Of a stretch of 64,000 bases of DNA, positions 1-12,179 are shown piece after piece. A program made the position numbers and the translations under genes. The notes below the pieces were generated by a model. The model saw nothing but the letters and a program-made list of their open reading frames with translations. It did no database searches and was not told the origin of the DNA. Origin of the DNA: Eriocheir sinensis (Eukaryota; Arthropoda; Malacostraca; Decapoda; Varunidae); NCBI RefSeq assembly GCF_024679095.1, contig NC_066509.1, positions 14,625,445-14,689,444 on the forward strand. The letters run 5' to 3'. The stretch's first letter is position 1. The number at the start of each line of letters is the position of its first letter.

Positions 1-369
1 TTTTTATGATTGATTCTCTATCTGTGAGTGAATACAAAGAAATGTGTACAACACTTGGCAGCGTTGCCACCACGGCGTTGTCAGCTCAAGTCAACCCAAC
101 ACACCGCAGTTGCCAGTTGGTCTGCCTGCTTTAATTATGGCATTTTTGCCATTTTTTGGTGTGTGTCTGCCATCTGCCATACAATATCAGCCATATGGCA
201 TAATTATGATAAAATATGGAGACTGTACCTATATATGGAATGCCAGGACCGTCAAGCAAATTCTGATGTGAGTCATGCAGGTGAATGGTGAGGTTCCGTT
301 GGGGATGGCCAGGGAGTAGGGAAGGAGTGGTCGCTACGAACATTTCTTGGTGCATTTTTTTTAAAGAGG
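1..369. other. No recognised feature
   Basis: AT-rich sequence with no convincing coding frame. Short open frames on both strands show no motif I recognise. Confidence 0.5.
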
Positions 370-434
<65 letters not shown>

Positions 435-565
435 CATCATTATTATTATTATTATTATTATTATGCATTGTCGTGCACCATACTCCCGAATGAGAGTACA
501 TACACCCCCACTTTTCACACACACACACACACACCCAGAAAGAGAGAGAGAGAGAGAGAGAGAGA
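370..565. repeat. Microsatellites (ATT)n, (CA)n, (GA)n
   Basis: An interrupted ATT array runs from about 370 to 464. A short CA array lies at about 516-534 and a GA array at about 541-565. Together they produce long but meaningless open frames rich in Tyr, Ile or Asn. Confidence 0.95.
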
Positions 566-666
566 AGGGTGTGAGAGGCACGGTTTGCGAGGTCAGTTGG
601 AGAATTGGCAACAGGGTCTAGCGGGCTGTCTACGTCAGAGCCGCCACTTAAGATTTGCCGGACTAT

Positions 667-1473
667 AAATGCTGCCCACACCATTACACTAGGAGGGTGT
701 TTCACGGTTTTACTTGTGTACTGAGGCAAGTAGCGGTTGGAGTTCTTGGGATGCCTCACTTTCCCTTGCCGTGTTCTGATGCATCTGAAGCTGCTTTCAT
801 CACTAAAAAGCACGTTCCTCCATTGCTCTGGAGTCCACTCCTTGTATTTGCGTGCAAATGCAAGTCTCTTCTGTCTCATCAGCTTTGTAAGAAGGGGTTT
901 GTCGGCCGGCCTGAATGTTGGTAAGTCAAGTTCCTTTTGTAGCCGTTCCTGGATGGTTCGCTCTGAGACATCTAACAGATCTGGGTGCAGCTTCTTCAGT
1001 TAACAAGCTGTAATCCACGGATCCTTCATAACCTCACGCTTCATGAAGGTATCAGTCACCTTGGATGTCTTTCTTGGCCTCCCAGACGCTGGTTTTCTTA
1101 AGGGTATGGTGTCTGGAGGGAGGGTACGAGCGGCTGCAATCAGGCGGCGAATGGTGCTTTCGTGTTGCTGTGTACGTCTGGAAATTTCTTTTGTTGGCAC
1201 ATTTTCAGTCTTCCATGCCAAAATTCTGGTCTTTTCTTCATTGCTGAGGTTGGCTGGAGCCATGCAGATACCGTAGCATAAAAACAGGAAGGCTGGGAGG
1301 AAAAAGAGATGTATAGGGCATTATGGAATGGAAAAAATGTCGTACACTCTCTCTCCACGGCAGCTCACTGAGCACTGAGGCGAGAACCGTCAGCCCAGAG
1401 ACATACCCTCACATTTCCCGCGCTCAAGGCAGCAATACAAGATGTACAAAAATGGCGCGAATTGGCTCCACTG
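667..1473 (-). pseudogene. Tc1-like transposase, truncated, with one premature stop
   Basis: A DDE transposase remnant of the Tc1/mariner superfamily, read on the minus strand from an ATG at 1263. The first ~85 residues form a helix-turn-helix DNA-binding region (around ILAWKTENVPTKEISRR) followed by the GRPRKTS motif typical of the family. An in-frame TAA at 1002-1000 interrupts the frame, and the same frame then continues through PDLL, RPADKP and the catalytic strand VLFSDES (Asp near 801-799). Homology stops after KHPPSVMVWAAF at about 667, so the second catalytic Asp, the last acidic residue and the C-terminus are missing. Upstream of the ATG, minus-strand sequence beginning TACAGTGGAGCCAATTC at 1475 looks like a Tc1 terminal repeat with its TA target; another CACTGTA at 1537-1543 is an alternative end. 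The 3' end was lost at or before the microsatellites at 370-565. Family is certain; the element end is inferred. Confidence 0.9.
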
Positions 1474-1553
1474 TACGATAGCCAACTTACCATAATTCGG
1501 AGATTTCCGGCAGTAGCGCGCAATCCTTTCCGCGTACACTGTAGATTGCAAAC

Positions 1554-1665
1554 ATGACTAGAGCCAGCACCGACCCTTGTGGAACTCCACTGATTACTTT
1601 CCTCCCTGAGAACCTCACATCACTAATCACTATCCTCATTTCCTTGTTCTCAAAAATCTTTCATC
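1554..1665 (-). pseudogene. LINE reverse-transcriptase scrap (SGVPQGSVLA region)
   Basis: Reading the minus strand gives a short frame with the RT motif VISGVPQGSVLALVM, preceded by a segment resembling the thumb-proximal linker of Jockey/CR1-type RTs (ENKEMRIVISDVRFSG). It lies downstream of, and in the same orientation as, a second RT fragment (1687-2066) but restarts at an earlier point of the domain. The two are therefore separate or duplicated insertions, not one interrupted copy. No catalytic aspartates are retained. Confidence 0.75.
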
Positions 1666-1686
1666 CACCTCAAAAGTCCTCCCATC

Positions 1687-2066
1687 CTATACACTCCACA
1701 GTCTATTTTTACTTTTTCCCATTTTCATTGTGTGACATTTCTTTTTGTTAAACTCCATTTCCCATTTCTTACTCCATTCAGGTATCTCATTTGAATTTTC
1801 CTGTAGCTTATTACAGTCATCATCATCTCTTATTTTTCTAAGCAGTTTGGCGGCGTCTGTAAGCATACTCACATAACTCTTTACTTTTTCCGGTATATTA
1901 TTTATGTACGTTAAAAACATTGTTGGAGCTAACACTGATCCCTGTGGCACTCCACTTGTAACCTTTTTCCAATCCAATTTTTTATCTTTTAATATGGTTC
2001 TCATTTCTGTTTGTCAGGTAATTTTTCATCCATTCTGTCATTTTTCTTCCTAATCCTCCTCTATGT
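1687..2066 (-). pseudogene. LINE reverse-transcriptase fragment, catalytic site lost
   Basis: A minus-strand RT fragment of the Jockey/CR1 group. It starts near 2060 with KMTEWMKNYLTNR, shifts frame by one base near 2003, then continues through TSGVPQGSVLAPTMFLTYIN and KWEMEFNKKKCH. The position of the catalytic F/YADD box reads LTDA, so both metal-binding aspartates are compromised. It ends at a stop near 1687 and abuts a TG microsatellite upstream. It is a dead fragment of about 125 codons out of the several hundred expected for a full RT. Confidence 0.85.
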
Positions 2067-2083
2067 TATAGTCTCCACAGCAA

Positions 2084-2223
2084 TGTGTGTGTGTGTGTGT
2101 GTGTGTGTGTTTACCTAGTTGCCTAGTTGTATTTACCTAGTTGTAATATACAGGAAGTGAGCTACACTTGTGTGGTCCCGTCTCTGAGTCTCAATTGGTC
2201 AAACCTCGCTTTAAACTCATTTA

Positions 2224-2255
<32 letters not shown>

Positions 2256-2318
2256 ATTCTTATGTTAGTGCAATGCCTTCTTCAGTTTATTTATTTATTT
2301 ATTTATTTATTTTATTTA

Positions 2319-2349
<31 letters not shown>
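2084..2349. repeat. TG arrays, TTTA array and a TACCTAGTTG repeat
   Basis: TG arrays lie at about 2084-2111 and 2229-2254, a TTTA array with poly-T at about 2285-2336, and another TG array up to 2350. Between the first two is a 3-copy motif based on TACCTAGTTG, followed by a segment of about 100 bases. The arrangement resembles an interspersed repeat with microsatellite borders. Confidence 0.75.
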
Positions 2350-3817
2350 TGTACACACACTCAAAAAACTATCGTTACAGTGGGGTCCGACGAATTTCAC
2401 ATTGAGCAACCCGGTAATCTCTCAATTTGTCCCATACACAGGCTCTTAGAATAACTATACCTAAAAAGTGTAATTTTGAGCCTCCTTTTTTTGTAAAAAT
2501 TTGTTTAAATAAAAAAAATAAAAATAAAAGGGTTGGTAAGAGTGCGATCACCCCCACCATCTCAGCTCTGCTTGGGGGAGCAGGACAGGACCCCCGTAAG
2601 GGAGGGATAGAGAGGAAGGGAGACACTGAGATACCAGATATCACCATAATATTAACGGAGTAATTTGAGTGCCACTTGTTTAAGCTTTATATTCACAAAT
2701 TATTAAACAATAATGCTCATATGATATACATAACAGCGGTGGGTAGAAGTATTCTCCCATGCCAAAGACAAAAACAACCATCAACTCATGTCAGATATAG
2801 TTCAGTTCATAATGCGCCATCCTGGAATTAATGCTTACACTGAACGTGTCTTTTCTTTCATGAACAAGTTGTGGGCATATGAAAAAAAAAAAAAAAAAAC
2901 TTCAAATTGCAAAGCTAAAAGCACTGCTGGTAAGGAAGATAAAGTTTAAATAGAGTTCCATGGACTTCTACAGGTTGTTTCAATCTACCCCTGGGCTACC
3001 CTTCTCTCCTGTGCTGCCTCATTGCCTAATAAAAAGTAGGAACTTTGCGCGCTTTTTAAGTTGACGAATAAGGAATTTGGCGCGGGCGTTTTGAATTGCC
3101 GAAATTAGACGTCTCTGAAGAAGAGTTATTTATTAAATAGCTTATATGCAGGAGTTAATTTGTCTAACATGTTGGTATAATGACTCGCCGATAATTATTA
3201 GAGAATTAATCGTATTGGGTGCATTCCATGATTGTTTCGAGACTAGCGAATACCGTGACTCGAGTAGTGCATGCTATACTAGTGAAACCAATGCCAACGT
3301 TATCTTACCAATTGGGTGATAAGTCAAGTTTATAATCCACTATAAATCTATCATGAGGGTTAGCTAAGTTTTACGTAACCTCCTAGGCTCAGTGGAGCCG
3401 TATGTGGCAATCAGTCAGTAGGATTCACTCTGATATCCGAATCCTGAGTGACTCATCACCGCAAGGTGTTTATCATATTGTCTCCTAAATGGACGAAATT
3501 TTAACTTCACTTGTGTGTGAGGTGTTAAAGCATAATTTCATCACCCCAAACACTACAGTATTATAACTACATAGAACACAGATCAATTAACTTCGACAAA
3601 GACTCCACCTGTGTGTTTCATGAAGCGTTACTGTGCCAGCTCAAATTCTACTGCTTCATTAAATTTTACGAGTCCCGCTCACTTGGTTCAGGCAAGTGAA
3701 CCACACCCAACACACGCAGTGATACCAACATGAGTAGCCTGTTCTCAATGGCTTCGTCCTTGGTGTCAGTTTGTATTGTGCTGAATGTGTAACGATAGTT
3801 TTTTGAGTGTGTGTACA
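2350..3817. mobile_element. Segment bounded by 29-bp perfect inverted repeats
   Basis: The 29 bases at 2350-2378 (core ACTCAAAAAACTATCGTTAC) recur as an exact reverse complement at 3789-3817. The enclosed 1.41 kb has no convincing coding sequence: a poly-A at about 2881-2899, some GC-rich words near 3045-3090, otherwise AT-rich. It may be a non-autonomous DNA transposon, or two copies of one repeat end inserted in opposite orientation. I see no target-site duplication. Confidence 0.45.
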
Positions 3818-3849
3818 TTAGGCATATGACATAATTCATTAGTCCACCC

Positions 3850-3868
3850 CTATTATTATTATTATTAC

Positions 3869-3900
<32 letters not shown>

Positions 3901-3901
3901 G

Positions 3902-3953
<52 letters not shown>

Positions 3954-3963
3954 CAATATTATT
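3850..3963. repeat. Microsatellite (TTA)n
   Basis: A nearly pure trinucleotide array broken by a few point changes. Confidence 0.95.
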
Positions 3964-3965
3964 TA

Positions 3966-5580
3966 TTATTGGTATTCCTGGGGTTTGAAATTGAAATTGC
4001 ATGCACAGAAGTAGTGTAGTCCCCACATAAAGAGAAAGAGAGAGACAAACTTGAAACAAAGAGCAGCAACCAAGATAGGTAGTTGGTTCCCAGTCTGACA
4101 TTTACTGTACAAAGATAAAGTGGAAAAATTTGGGCCACAATCCTTGGAAGAGAGAAGAAAGGGAACATAATTCAAAGTAGTGATTGGAGTAGACAGAACT
4201 GACATAGAATTTTACTGTACTTTCAAGATTGAAGAAATGAAAACAAGCATAAGCTGAATTTTTCCCATAAAAGTAGATCACACTTAATACCTTGTTACTG
4301 TTGCACAGGTCAAGACCGAATCATGAAGATATGGGAAGTGTCGAGTATGCTGAATTGATCCCCAGAGGAAGGTGAGGAACCATGGCAGACCCAGGTGCTG
4401 CAAGCAGCTGGAGAGTGTTAGGGGTCTTGCCAGTGTCCCCCACCTAATGAAGGCCAGGAATAAAAACAGCAGGGTGAGAAAATTCAGGAATGTATTGTTG
4501 GGCATAGATAATTGCTAATCATTGTTTGGGTCTCCCTGTTTTGGGATTCTCTTATTACAGATTCATTTTTACATTGAATTATGTTCTTTGTCATTTAAAT
4601 GCAAAGTAGCTGTTCAAGTGTGCTTTGATGTGTGTCATATGGATAAGGGGTTAGATGAGGCATGGTTCAGCGTTCGAGCTGGCAGTGACAGCACTAACAG
4701 CTGACTCGAACAGGGAGAGCACATGTAGGGCTGATTGCAAAACCTGCTTCAAAAGTTTGTTACCAATATTACAGTGCTTTCTCTGTTGAATTTTTTTTTT
4801 CTATTCAGTGCTGTGAAATATATTCTCAATGAAGGCGGTGAAGTGTCAGCATGTCACAGAGTTAATTAAAGCTGTTCTCTTGGTTGCATTCCACAAGCTG
4901 TCATCTCAGTCTCTTGTCTGACACTTTTCAGCTTTCTGGGTATTTGTTGTTGCTTGAAATGTAGTCTGAATGAATACATTTATCAATGGACACATTTAAC
5001 TTCCACTTTGTTTTGACACTGACAAATTTTCATATATAGCATGCCTTCATTGGGCACTCAGCCGTCCACCCTTCTTACAATACTTGAGTGAACATGAAAA
5101 TGTCTTACAATTAACCATAATGACTTTTTTATTCTATTTCCTGATTTCCTGCTAGTTGTGTCCATTATATCCAGTATAGAATGATTTTCTAGAGGAGAAA
5201 GATATAATGAGTTGCAGAAGATGGTTTTGAGATTAATTATTAAGTAACTACTGCTTCATATAATACTGATGAAAAGAGTAAAGTAGAAGTGCTGAGAAAC
5301 ATCTTAAGAGCTTCAAGGAGAGAATGTGTTGGATTTGAGACAGTGAAGAATACTATGGATTATAAAAATTATGTGATAGACAAATTAAAGAAAGTGTTGA
5401 TAATTACAGTATGCTGAGGGAATGAGGAAGATAAATATTGGTGAAAGAAGCTAGATCAACAGTTTTAACTGAAAGATAGGATAATTATACATGGAATAGA
5501 ATAGAGTGCGAATGTGCTGACAACCAACAGTCTTATATGAATGTTTTAGGTTCATATAAGTGGGTCTGGGTTACATTCCT
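3966..5580. other. No recognised feature
   Basis: AT-rich sequence without extended coding frames or terminal repeats that I can recognise. Confidence 0.4.
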
Positions 5581-5584
5581 TTAA

Positions 5585-6195
5585 CCCTTTTGGTGCACAT
5601 GGCGAGGAAGCGAATATCCCCCAAGGCGCACTCTGGCAGCCCAACGGGGAGTCTCTTTTAAACTCTGTATCTCAAAAACTATTCATCACAGCTAAAAAAC
5701 AAAAACACCATTGAAAAGAGGAGGCCAAGATCTATAGGATTTGGTTATGTATGCCTCTCCTGGGAATGTACACGCACGTTCGGGGGGTGTTGCCTGTGAA
5801 CACTTACATCAGTGCGTCCGCGACGGTCAGCCATATTGAGGCAACTGCGGACATCTCTCCACGAGGTGCTGGCAAGGTAGTATTGCCAACTGCAAAATTT
5901 ACAACTATTTTGTCAAAGAATCAGTCAGGTGATAGGTGAAACTATGCAAAAAGGCCACTATATTGAACAAGAACATCCACCAGTTACTCGTCCGTAAATT
6001 TCCCGTACTAGGCTGATGTGATTTTCCACCAAATTTAGTGGAAAACCCACTCAATTGGCAATACTGTGTTGTGAAATATAGTGTTGGAACACTCTCATAC
6101 GTGAGAGATTTGAGTGTGGCTGGAGCTCCCAGCGAATGTTTAGCACCACCAGCAAATGCGCTACTGCACGCTGCGAGCGTTTAGCAATGAAAGGG
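5585..6195. mobile_element. piggyBac-type MITE with TTAA target sites
   Basis: The 611-bp segment begins CCCTTTTGGTGC and ends GCAATGAAAGGG, giving 12-bp imperfect terminal inverted repeats (9 of 12 match). It is flanked on both sides by TTAA (5581-5584 and 6196-6199). TTAA duplication with CCC...GGG ends is the signature of piggyBac elements. The interior has no transposase homology, so this is non-autonomous. It is GC-richer than its flanks, which fits an insertion. Confidence 0.8.
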
Positions 6196-6199
6196 TTAA

Positions 6200-6900
6200 T
6201 ATGAAAGCCACTGCTTCCTTTGAATGTTGCTGGTTTGTGAAACATCTTTCTTAGCCAATGAAGATCTGATTGTAGACATAGTCAGGTCTGAGCAACAGGG
6301 CATGGGAGTACTTAATGCAACTAATTTAACTTGATGATTTTGTATGACCATGCATGTTTTGCTTGCTTCTTGAGGCTTGTCTTCTTTCCTGCTTGTGCAG
6401 TAACCGGGAAGTCATAACTGATAATAAGACTTTGTAGTTTTCTTTAATGAAGCAAAGTTTTGGTACTAGTTAGGCATGTTATCAGAGGGTTCATGAATTA
6501 CTGAACGTTGGGAAAGCTGCAGCATTGCACTAAATGCTTAGTGACTCGCTCTCTGTTGAAATATGTTAGTTATATGGAATTCAAGTAAATCCTCATTCAC
6601 ACTGACAATCCAAGTTTTCATCATTTTATTATCATGTTAATGATGTGAAAAGACTGAATTAAAATTTACTTTTGCTTTACACTGAAGTGAAGGTAAGTAC
6701 AATTTTAACTACAAAGTCAGCTTGCTTAAGATTGAATGATCTGTGAAATTCTTCAGCAGGGGTCTCCTATCTAGATTTGCTGAAACTTGACTCTCCTTGT
6801 AGATTTATGTCAAATTTCAGTTTGTCTTTTGTAACATCCTTGTTTTGTTTTCTTCTTCAAAATTTGTGTGATGATGTTGATATATTGGCGAAAATTTCTT
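6200..6900. other. No recognised feature
   Basis: AT-rich intergenic-type sequence; nothing supported. Confidence 0.4.
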
Positions 6901-6904
6901 TCCG

Positions 6905-7618
6905 AAGGGTGCGGGACTTTGTGTGTCCGAGGTGTGTGGGGGAAGATGAGGGTGGTAATGGTGAAAATGACAGGTTGGTGGTGGATGGAGGTGTGTTGGA
7001 GGAAGTACAACAATTCTGCTATTTGGGAGATGTGTTGGACTGTGAAGCAGGAGTAGAGAGAGCAGTGAGAGCAAGAGTGGCAGTTGCATGGAGAAGGTGG
7101 CAAGAAATGGCCAGTCTATTAGTGAACCACAGCATAATATTGAGGAGCAGAGGAAGTGTATACAAAGCCTGTGTGAGATCTGCTCTTTTGTACGGAGCAG
7201 AAACATGAGCACTGACAAGCAGACTGATGGACGTCTTATGCAGGTGTGATCGCAGGATGCTGAGATACGTGGCAGGAGTGAGGTGGCAGGACGGGAAGTC
7301 TAGCAATGAAGTAGCTGAGATGTGTGGGGTTGAGGACCTTTTTGTTGAGTTGAGGAAGAGAAGACTAAGATGGTTTGGACATGTAAAAAGAGCAGGGGAG
7401 GGGGTGCTGAAGGAGGTGGAGGAGGTGAGAGTTAGGGGATGGCGGCCAGTAGGAAGGCTTAGAAAAAACGTGGAGTGGGTGTGTGATGGAGGATATGAAT
7501 ATATTGGGGATAGAGGAAGATATGGCACAAGATCAGATGTGGAGAACAGTCATCGCCTGTCCTACCCCATCTTAATTAAATGGGAAAATATGGATGTTAA
7601 ATGACAATGATGATGATA
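6905..7618 (+). pseudogene. LINE 3' end (RT C-terminal region), one in-frame stop
   Basis: This encodes the C-terminal part of a LINE reverse transcriptase, the region after the catalytic palm. Recognisable blocks in order are FVCPRCVG, LVVDGGVLEEV, FCYLGDVLD, ERAVRARVAVAWRRW, KACVRSALLYGAET, CDRRMLRYVAGVRWQDG and RLRWFGHVKRAGEGVL. A single TGA at 7207-7209 falls where this family normally has Trp (ET-stop-AL), and the frame is otherwise open to about 7480. A later shift leads into a degenerate tail still resembling WRTVIACPTP. The copy ends in an AATGATGATGATA tract, as expected for a LINE 3' tail. The 5' part is missing, so it is a 5'-truncated, dead insertion. Confidence 0.85.
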
Positions 7619-7933
7619 TATTGGATATGAGTATTGCGTATACCAATGCAGCCCCATAAATTCGGAATAACCATAATGGTACCCTCATATGTGGGTTTAG
7701 ACCTATTGGGCCCTTTGTACTCTTGACCATAGCGATTAGAGCTAATTAATGTTTCTAGAAGTCACATACAATGGAAAATGTAAAAGAAAATGGTGAAAGT
7801 TTATTGAGAGAATTACTTCTGACAAGAATTCAGCATTATGGCTGAATTATGTATTGTCTGAGTATCCCTGTTGGTGAGGATTAGCTAAAATCTAACAATT
7901 CGTCGAGGATGAGTAATATCAGAATTCTAACTA

Positions 7934-8574
7934 CACCGGGTATTCGATATATGCGAGTTCAAAATATGCAAATTCGCTCATATGCGACTAACCTAAATGT
8001 GCCAAGTATTTGTTTTATGCGAGAAAAATTCCCTATTATGCGAATAGCGGCGCTGGTGCGACTGGTTGGTGAGTTATGGTGGCAACTCGCACTAGAGGGC
8101 AGAGGGTGCAAATGTTTTCCCACAATTTCCACGCCTATGATTAAACTTTTCCTCCCTCTGATTCTAAAGTTAATCCTCAGGCAACTAATTATCAGCTTAA
8201 ATTGTAGATATTGGGTGTGTCTCCCCGGAAGCAATCAGCAGCTCTGGGCTGTCAGACTCAGAGAAGCTCTACCCTGAATGGGGTACATATAACTTCAAGT
8301 ATAATATCCATGTCCTGATTTCCCTTCAGTAAGATTCAAAATACATATGAATATACAGTACGTGATATAGTAGAAAAAAGCATGCACATTTTAACTGTTG
8401 CATTAGTGCTTTATTATTGTGAAAAGGTGCCGGAATAAATAGTTAGAGGGTTCAAAAACGGGTTGTGGAACATAACACCCTATAACTAATGGGATAATTG
8501 GTTCGATATATGCGAATTCATATTATGCGAGCTTTTTGTAGAACATAACCCTCGCATATAACGAATACCTGGTG
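7934..8574. mobile_element. Tc1/mariner (Tigger/pogo-like) MITE
   Basis: The 641-bp segment begins CACCGGGTATTCGATATATG and ends with the near-exact inverse (CGCATATAACGAATACCTGGTG). The terminal repeats extend about 24 bp with two mismatches. TA dinucleotides at 7932-7933 and 8575-8576 give the target duplication typical of Tc1/mariner elements. No transposase is visible inside. Additional inverted copies of ATATGCGA-type words near both ends suggest longer degenerate subterminal repeats. Confidence 0.8.
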
Positions 8575-9057
8575 TATATTAAAAACTAGTCAGTCATGGG
8601 GGACGTACATCTAGTCCTGGCTTCCTGCATATATTATCTAGTCAATTTATAGAGCTCTAATTTAGGGAAGAAATTTTTTTTTCAACTTTGTTTAAGAGCT
8701 TGGATATCTGAGGCAGTGGGCAAAGGAACATCATTTCTACCAATTTCATGATTTTCTGTTTTTTGTGTCATGGCATTTCCATTCTCTGCTCTAAAAGACT
8801 GGCATTGTGGCTAATATGGCATTCATTTGTTAGGAAAATCACATCCAAAAATGATATAGAAACTGATTGCAGTTGTGTAATATGTATGCATTTAAGACGT
8901 TAATTTTCTGAAAATATATAGATATCTCCATCTTTTGACATCTAAATGAAGGAAATCATGTGGTTGTTTCCTGAGTACAGGTGAATGAAAATGCAAAATT
9001 TGTGAGCATTTTGCCAGAAATGTTATCTTGATGCTTGTGTCATTTGTTTGCCTACTG

Positions 9058-9060
<3 letters not shown>

Positions 9061-9141
<81 letters not shown>
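9061..9141. repeat. Microsatellite (TA)n
   Basis: About 40 uninterrupted TA units. Confidence 0.97.
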
Positions 9142-9145
<4 letters not shown>

Positions 9146-11919
9146 ATTTATTTTTCTCATTTAACAATGGCACTTGTTCCTCTGTTCCTGGTCATGCCTT
9201 ATGACCCCATTTTTGGACAGCTATTTGTATCTATTGCCTGAGTTTGGTTATCTTAACAATGCATTTGTGCTGCTTTAGGATCTTTTTTATTGCATTTATA
9301 TCATAAACCAGTAGATTTATGTTTAGTCTACACCATCAGATTATTAAAAGATTTATGTTTTAATTGTTTTCAATAATTTATTTATTTTGTTAGTTTTAGC
9401 GTTGATTTACTTTGGAAAAGACAGGGAAGCTGAATGTTTTTTCTCTTGTGTACCATGTATAGTCACACAAGTTTCTTTGATATGATATAAATATATTGTT
9501 GGATTGTAGAGGGATTAATTTTTTTTTATTTTATTTTATTATTTTTTTTTTTTTTCTAGAAATGAATTCCATTGTATTCCTCAAACTTTACAGTTAAACA
9601 GGTAGTTTTTTTTTATAGGTTATGCTTTAGAGAAAGTGTTTACAAAACCTATTTCACTGTATTAGTCTTTCAATCATGTATTACCACAGAAATAATTTTG
9701 TAAGAGATGGAATATGTACTTCACCAAGAAAGTTTTGACTTGCCTCAGATTTTTTATGCTTTGCTCTCAAAAACAGGTGGATTTTTCCATTTGATTGCCC
9801 TAAGTCATTGATTGATTCAGAGTTATCATTTATTTGCCATCATCAATCACTTTTGATCAGATGTTTCCAAAATTCTTCTTTCTTGACAGATTTTGCACCT
9901 TTGCACCAAGTTTCATAGTTTGAAAAACTTTTGTGTAAACCTACTTACAGACAGACAAATAAAAAGCACTGAAAACACAAGCTCCTTGCTGTTGGCAGAG
10001 GTAACTAGGCTGTAGTATTTTATTGACACTGAGGGTGCAGTAACTAACAGTTGGCATGGAGAAATGATAAGCTGACAACAGTATGTAACTTCTCAAGGCT
10101 AACCTAGTACATATTCTTCAAAACTCAGGTTGCTATTGAAGTTAGTATGATTCCCCAAAAAATAGTTTTTTTTTTTTTTTTTTTCTTTAGTAGTTTTCAC
10201 TGATATGTGAAGAATAGGTATTATGATGTTGGTTCTTTGGCCATTGTGCCTTCATAATCAGTTTGCAATGACATTTCTGTATTGCACTGAGATACTTTTT
10301 CTTTACCCTAACTTAATCTTTTCACCATCCATTATTCTTTTACTATCAACACTCACACTTCTCACTTTCCTAATGGTACCTGCTGTTTTAATTTCTCACC
10401 ACTTTGCACATCTCTGTGTCTGATATTTCCATATTTCGTTCATAAAGAGTGTCAATGTGGTCAAATTAAACTCTTCTGTATTGTCATTCATACCTCTGAG
10501 ATGTAGCTTATACTGTGGTACACTTGTGTCATAACATTTTGAGGATAGCCTAAATTACACACCATTTATCATGTTTTGCATTCACTTGTTCCACTTGAGA
10601 TATAAAGAACACTGTTATTAAAGTATGCTAGTATCTATATGCTGTATTGGGAAACATGATGAACACCTCTAGAATACCATAACCAATAAACTAAGTATGC
10701 TGATTAAAGAAAAAAAATGCATATAATCTCATAAGTTGCTCTGGTATGTAAAATGTTTGGTACTAGGCACAGGATGATGATTCCTTCTGAACTAAAAAGA
10801 ATGGCTGAATCACCCACAAGGCTATAATCCGAATACCTCATGTTTTTATCCCCTGACATGCATGGGATTTTTCAAAATAGTCCATTTAAAGGTAAAGCTA
10901 AAGTTATTTATCAGAAACATCTTGTCTTTATGTTTGTGCTCCCCAGGGCGGCAACACTATAAATTTACCTGTGATGCCCCTTGTCATTGCTGGGGTGCAG
11001 CTCTGTTCAGTTGTTGAATTAGCTCTTTTAAACTTAATGATGGAATTACACATGGAATGAAAATAATAACAGTGTAAATTCTGTACATTTCATTGACAAA
11101 TAATTACTGCAGAATGAGGGAGGTCCAAGATCATAGCTGGCTTAAAACCCTTTCAAAGTCAAGGGGCCATAGCAGAAGGAAGGCTCATATAAGACTGACA
11201 GATGAGATGTCATCCATGTGATAAGTACAAAAAAAAAATAATTCTGCAGTGAATAACACGCTGAACATGTGGGAAATGGCCCCACAGTCACCCACAAAAG
11301 TAGAGCCTCATTAATTGCATTAATTGGATTAAAATCAAATAGGATATTTTACAGGTACATGAAAAAACTTGGTTGTTTAATATCCATTTTCCATCAATTT
11401 ATGATCTCATTTACAAAAAAAGTGCATTGGGGTTCAAAATCCCAGGAGATCAAATAGGTGATTTGTGAGTAATGTGAGATGCAACATAGTAAATCACACA
11501 TTATCAAGTCTGGCAAGCAGGTCTGAGATCATGAAAGCTGCTCACCAAAATGAACATTGATGAAAACAAGTTACATGAATGGTGACCAAATATTGTGGCC
11601 AAATCAAATAGAGTGAGCTCATCTATCCATCCAATTTTTGCACTGCTCAGAACACTGCTAAGTGGAGTTTTGTTGTACAGTCATGGAAGTTTAGTATATT
11701 TAGTGCTATATATGTCAGTTTTAAGGTGATGTTCATTTTCAAAATTTTGAAGTCATTCCTAAGGGTATACAGAAATACAGGAGGTGAAAATTCTGAATGA
11801 TGTTTACAGCTAATATAAAATCCCATTCAGTGTTCTGCATGTCAGTCTCAGCATGCTAGGAACTCCATTTTCTCATAAATACAAAGAGATTCAATTCTTG
11901 GTTCGTATTGCCCCTCCAT
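9142..11919. other. AT-rich stretch, no recognised gene
   Basis: Contains poly-T runs near 9522-9556 and 10164-10184 but no microsatellites of note, no TIR pairs I could match and no coding homology. It is among the least repetitive stretches of the window. Confidence 0.4.
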
Positions 11920-12175
11920 GTAGTCGACCATTCTGACCACTAGGTCGTAATGGTCGACTACAAATCTACTGGCTTGTGTTTGAATCCTGACCTGGACGAC
12001 TGGCGCTTTGCCTACCCATCTGCTCATTCTCCCTTTCAGAATGGGTACCTAGGGAAGGTAATCTGTTTTAACCTGGATATCATACTTGCCCTGTGGCATG
12101 GGGTACTGGGTTCTTACCCAACACAGGCTGTAGGGGCAATGAAGAAGTGAGCACTAAGGCCACTCATAGCAATAG
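11920..12175 (+). mobile_element. SINE-like repeat with a 13-bp hairpin
   Basis: GTAGTCGACCATT at 11920-11932 pairs perfectly with AATGGTCGACTAC at 11949-11961 around a 16-base loop. It is followed by TGTTTGAATCCTGACCTGG, which resembles a Pol III B box (GGTTCGAATCC). Further downstream are GGGTACCTAGGGAAGG and TACTGGGTTCTTACCC. A shorter, diverged copy of the downstream body occurs near 19434-19500. This looks like a tRNA-related SINE, but the A box is not clear and the ends are not defined. Confidence 0.45.
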
Positions 12176-12179
12176 TGAA

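Noticed and set aside
361..664. C-terminal extension of the Tc1 frame ending in poly-Asn
   Set aside because: Homology to Tc1 ends near 667; the rest is read-through into GA, CA and ATT microsatellites.
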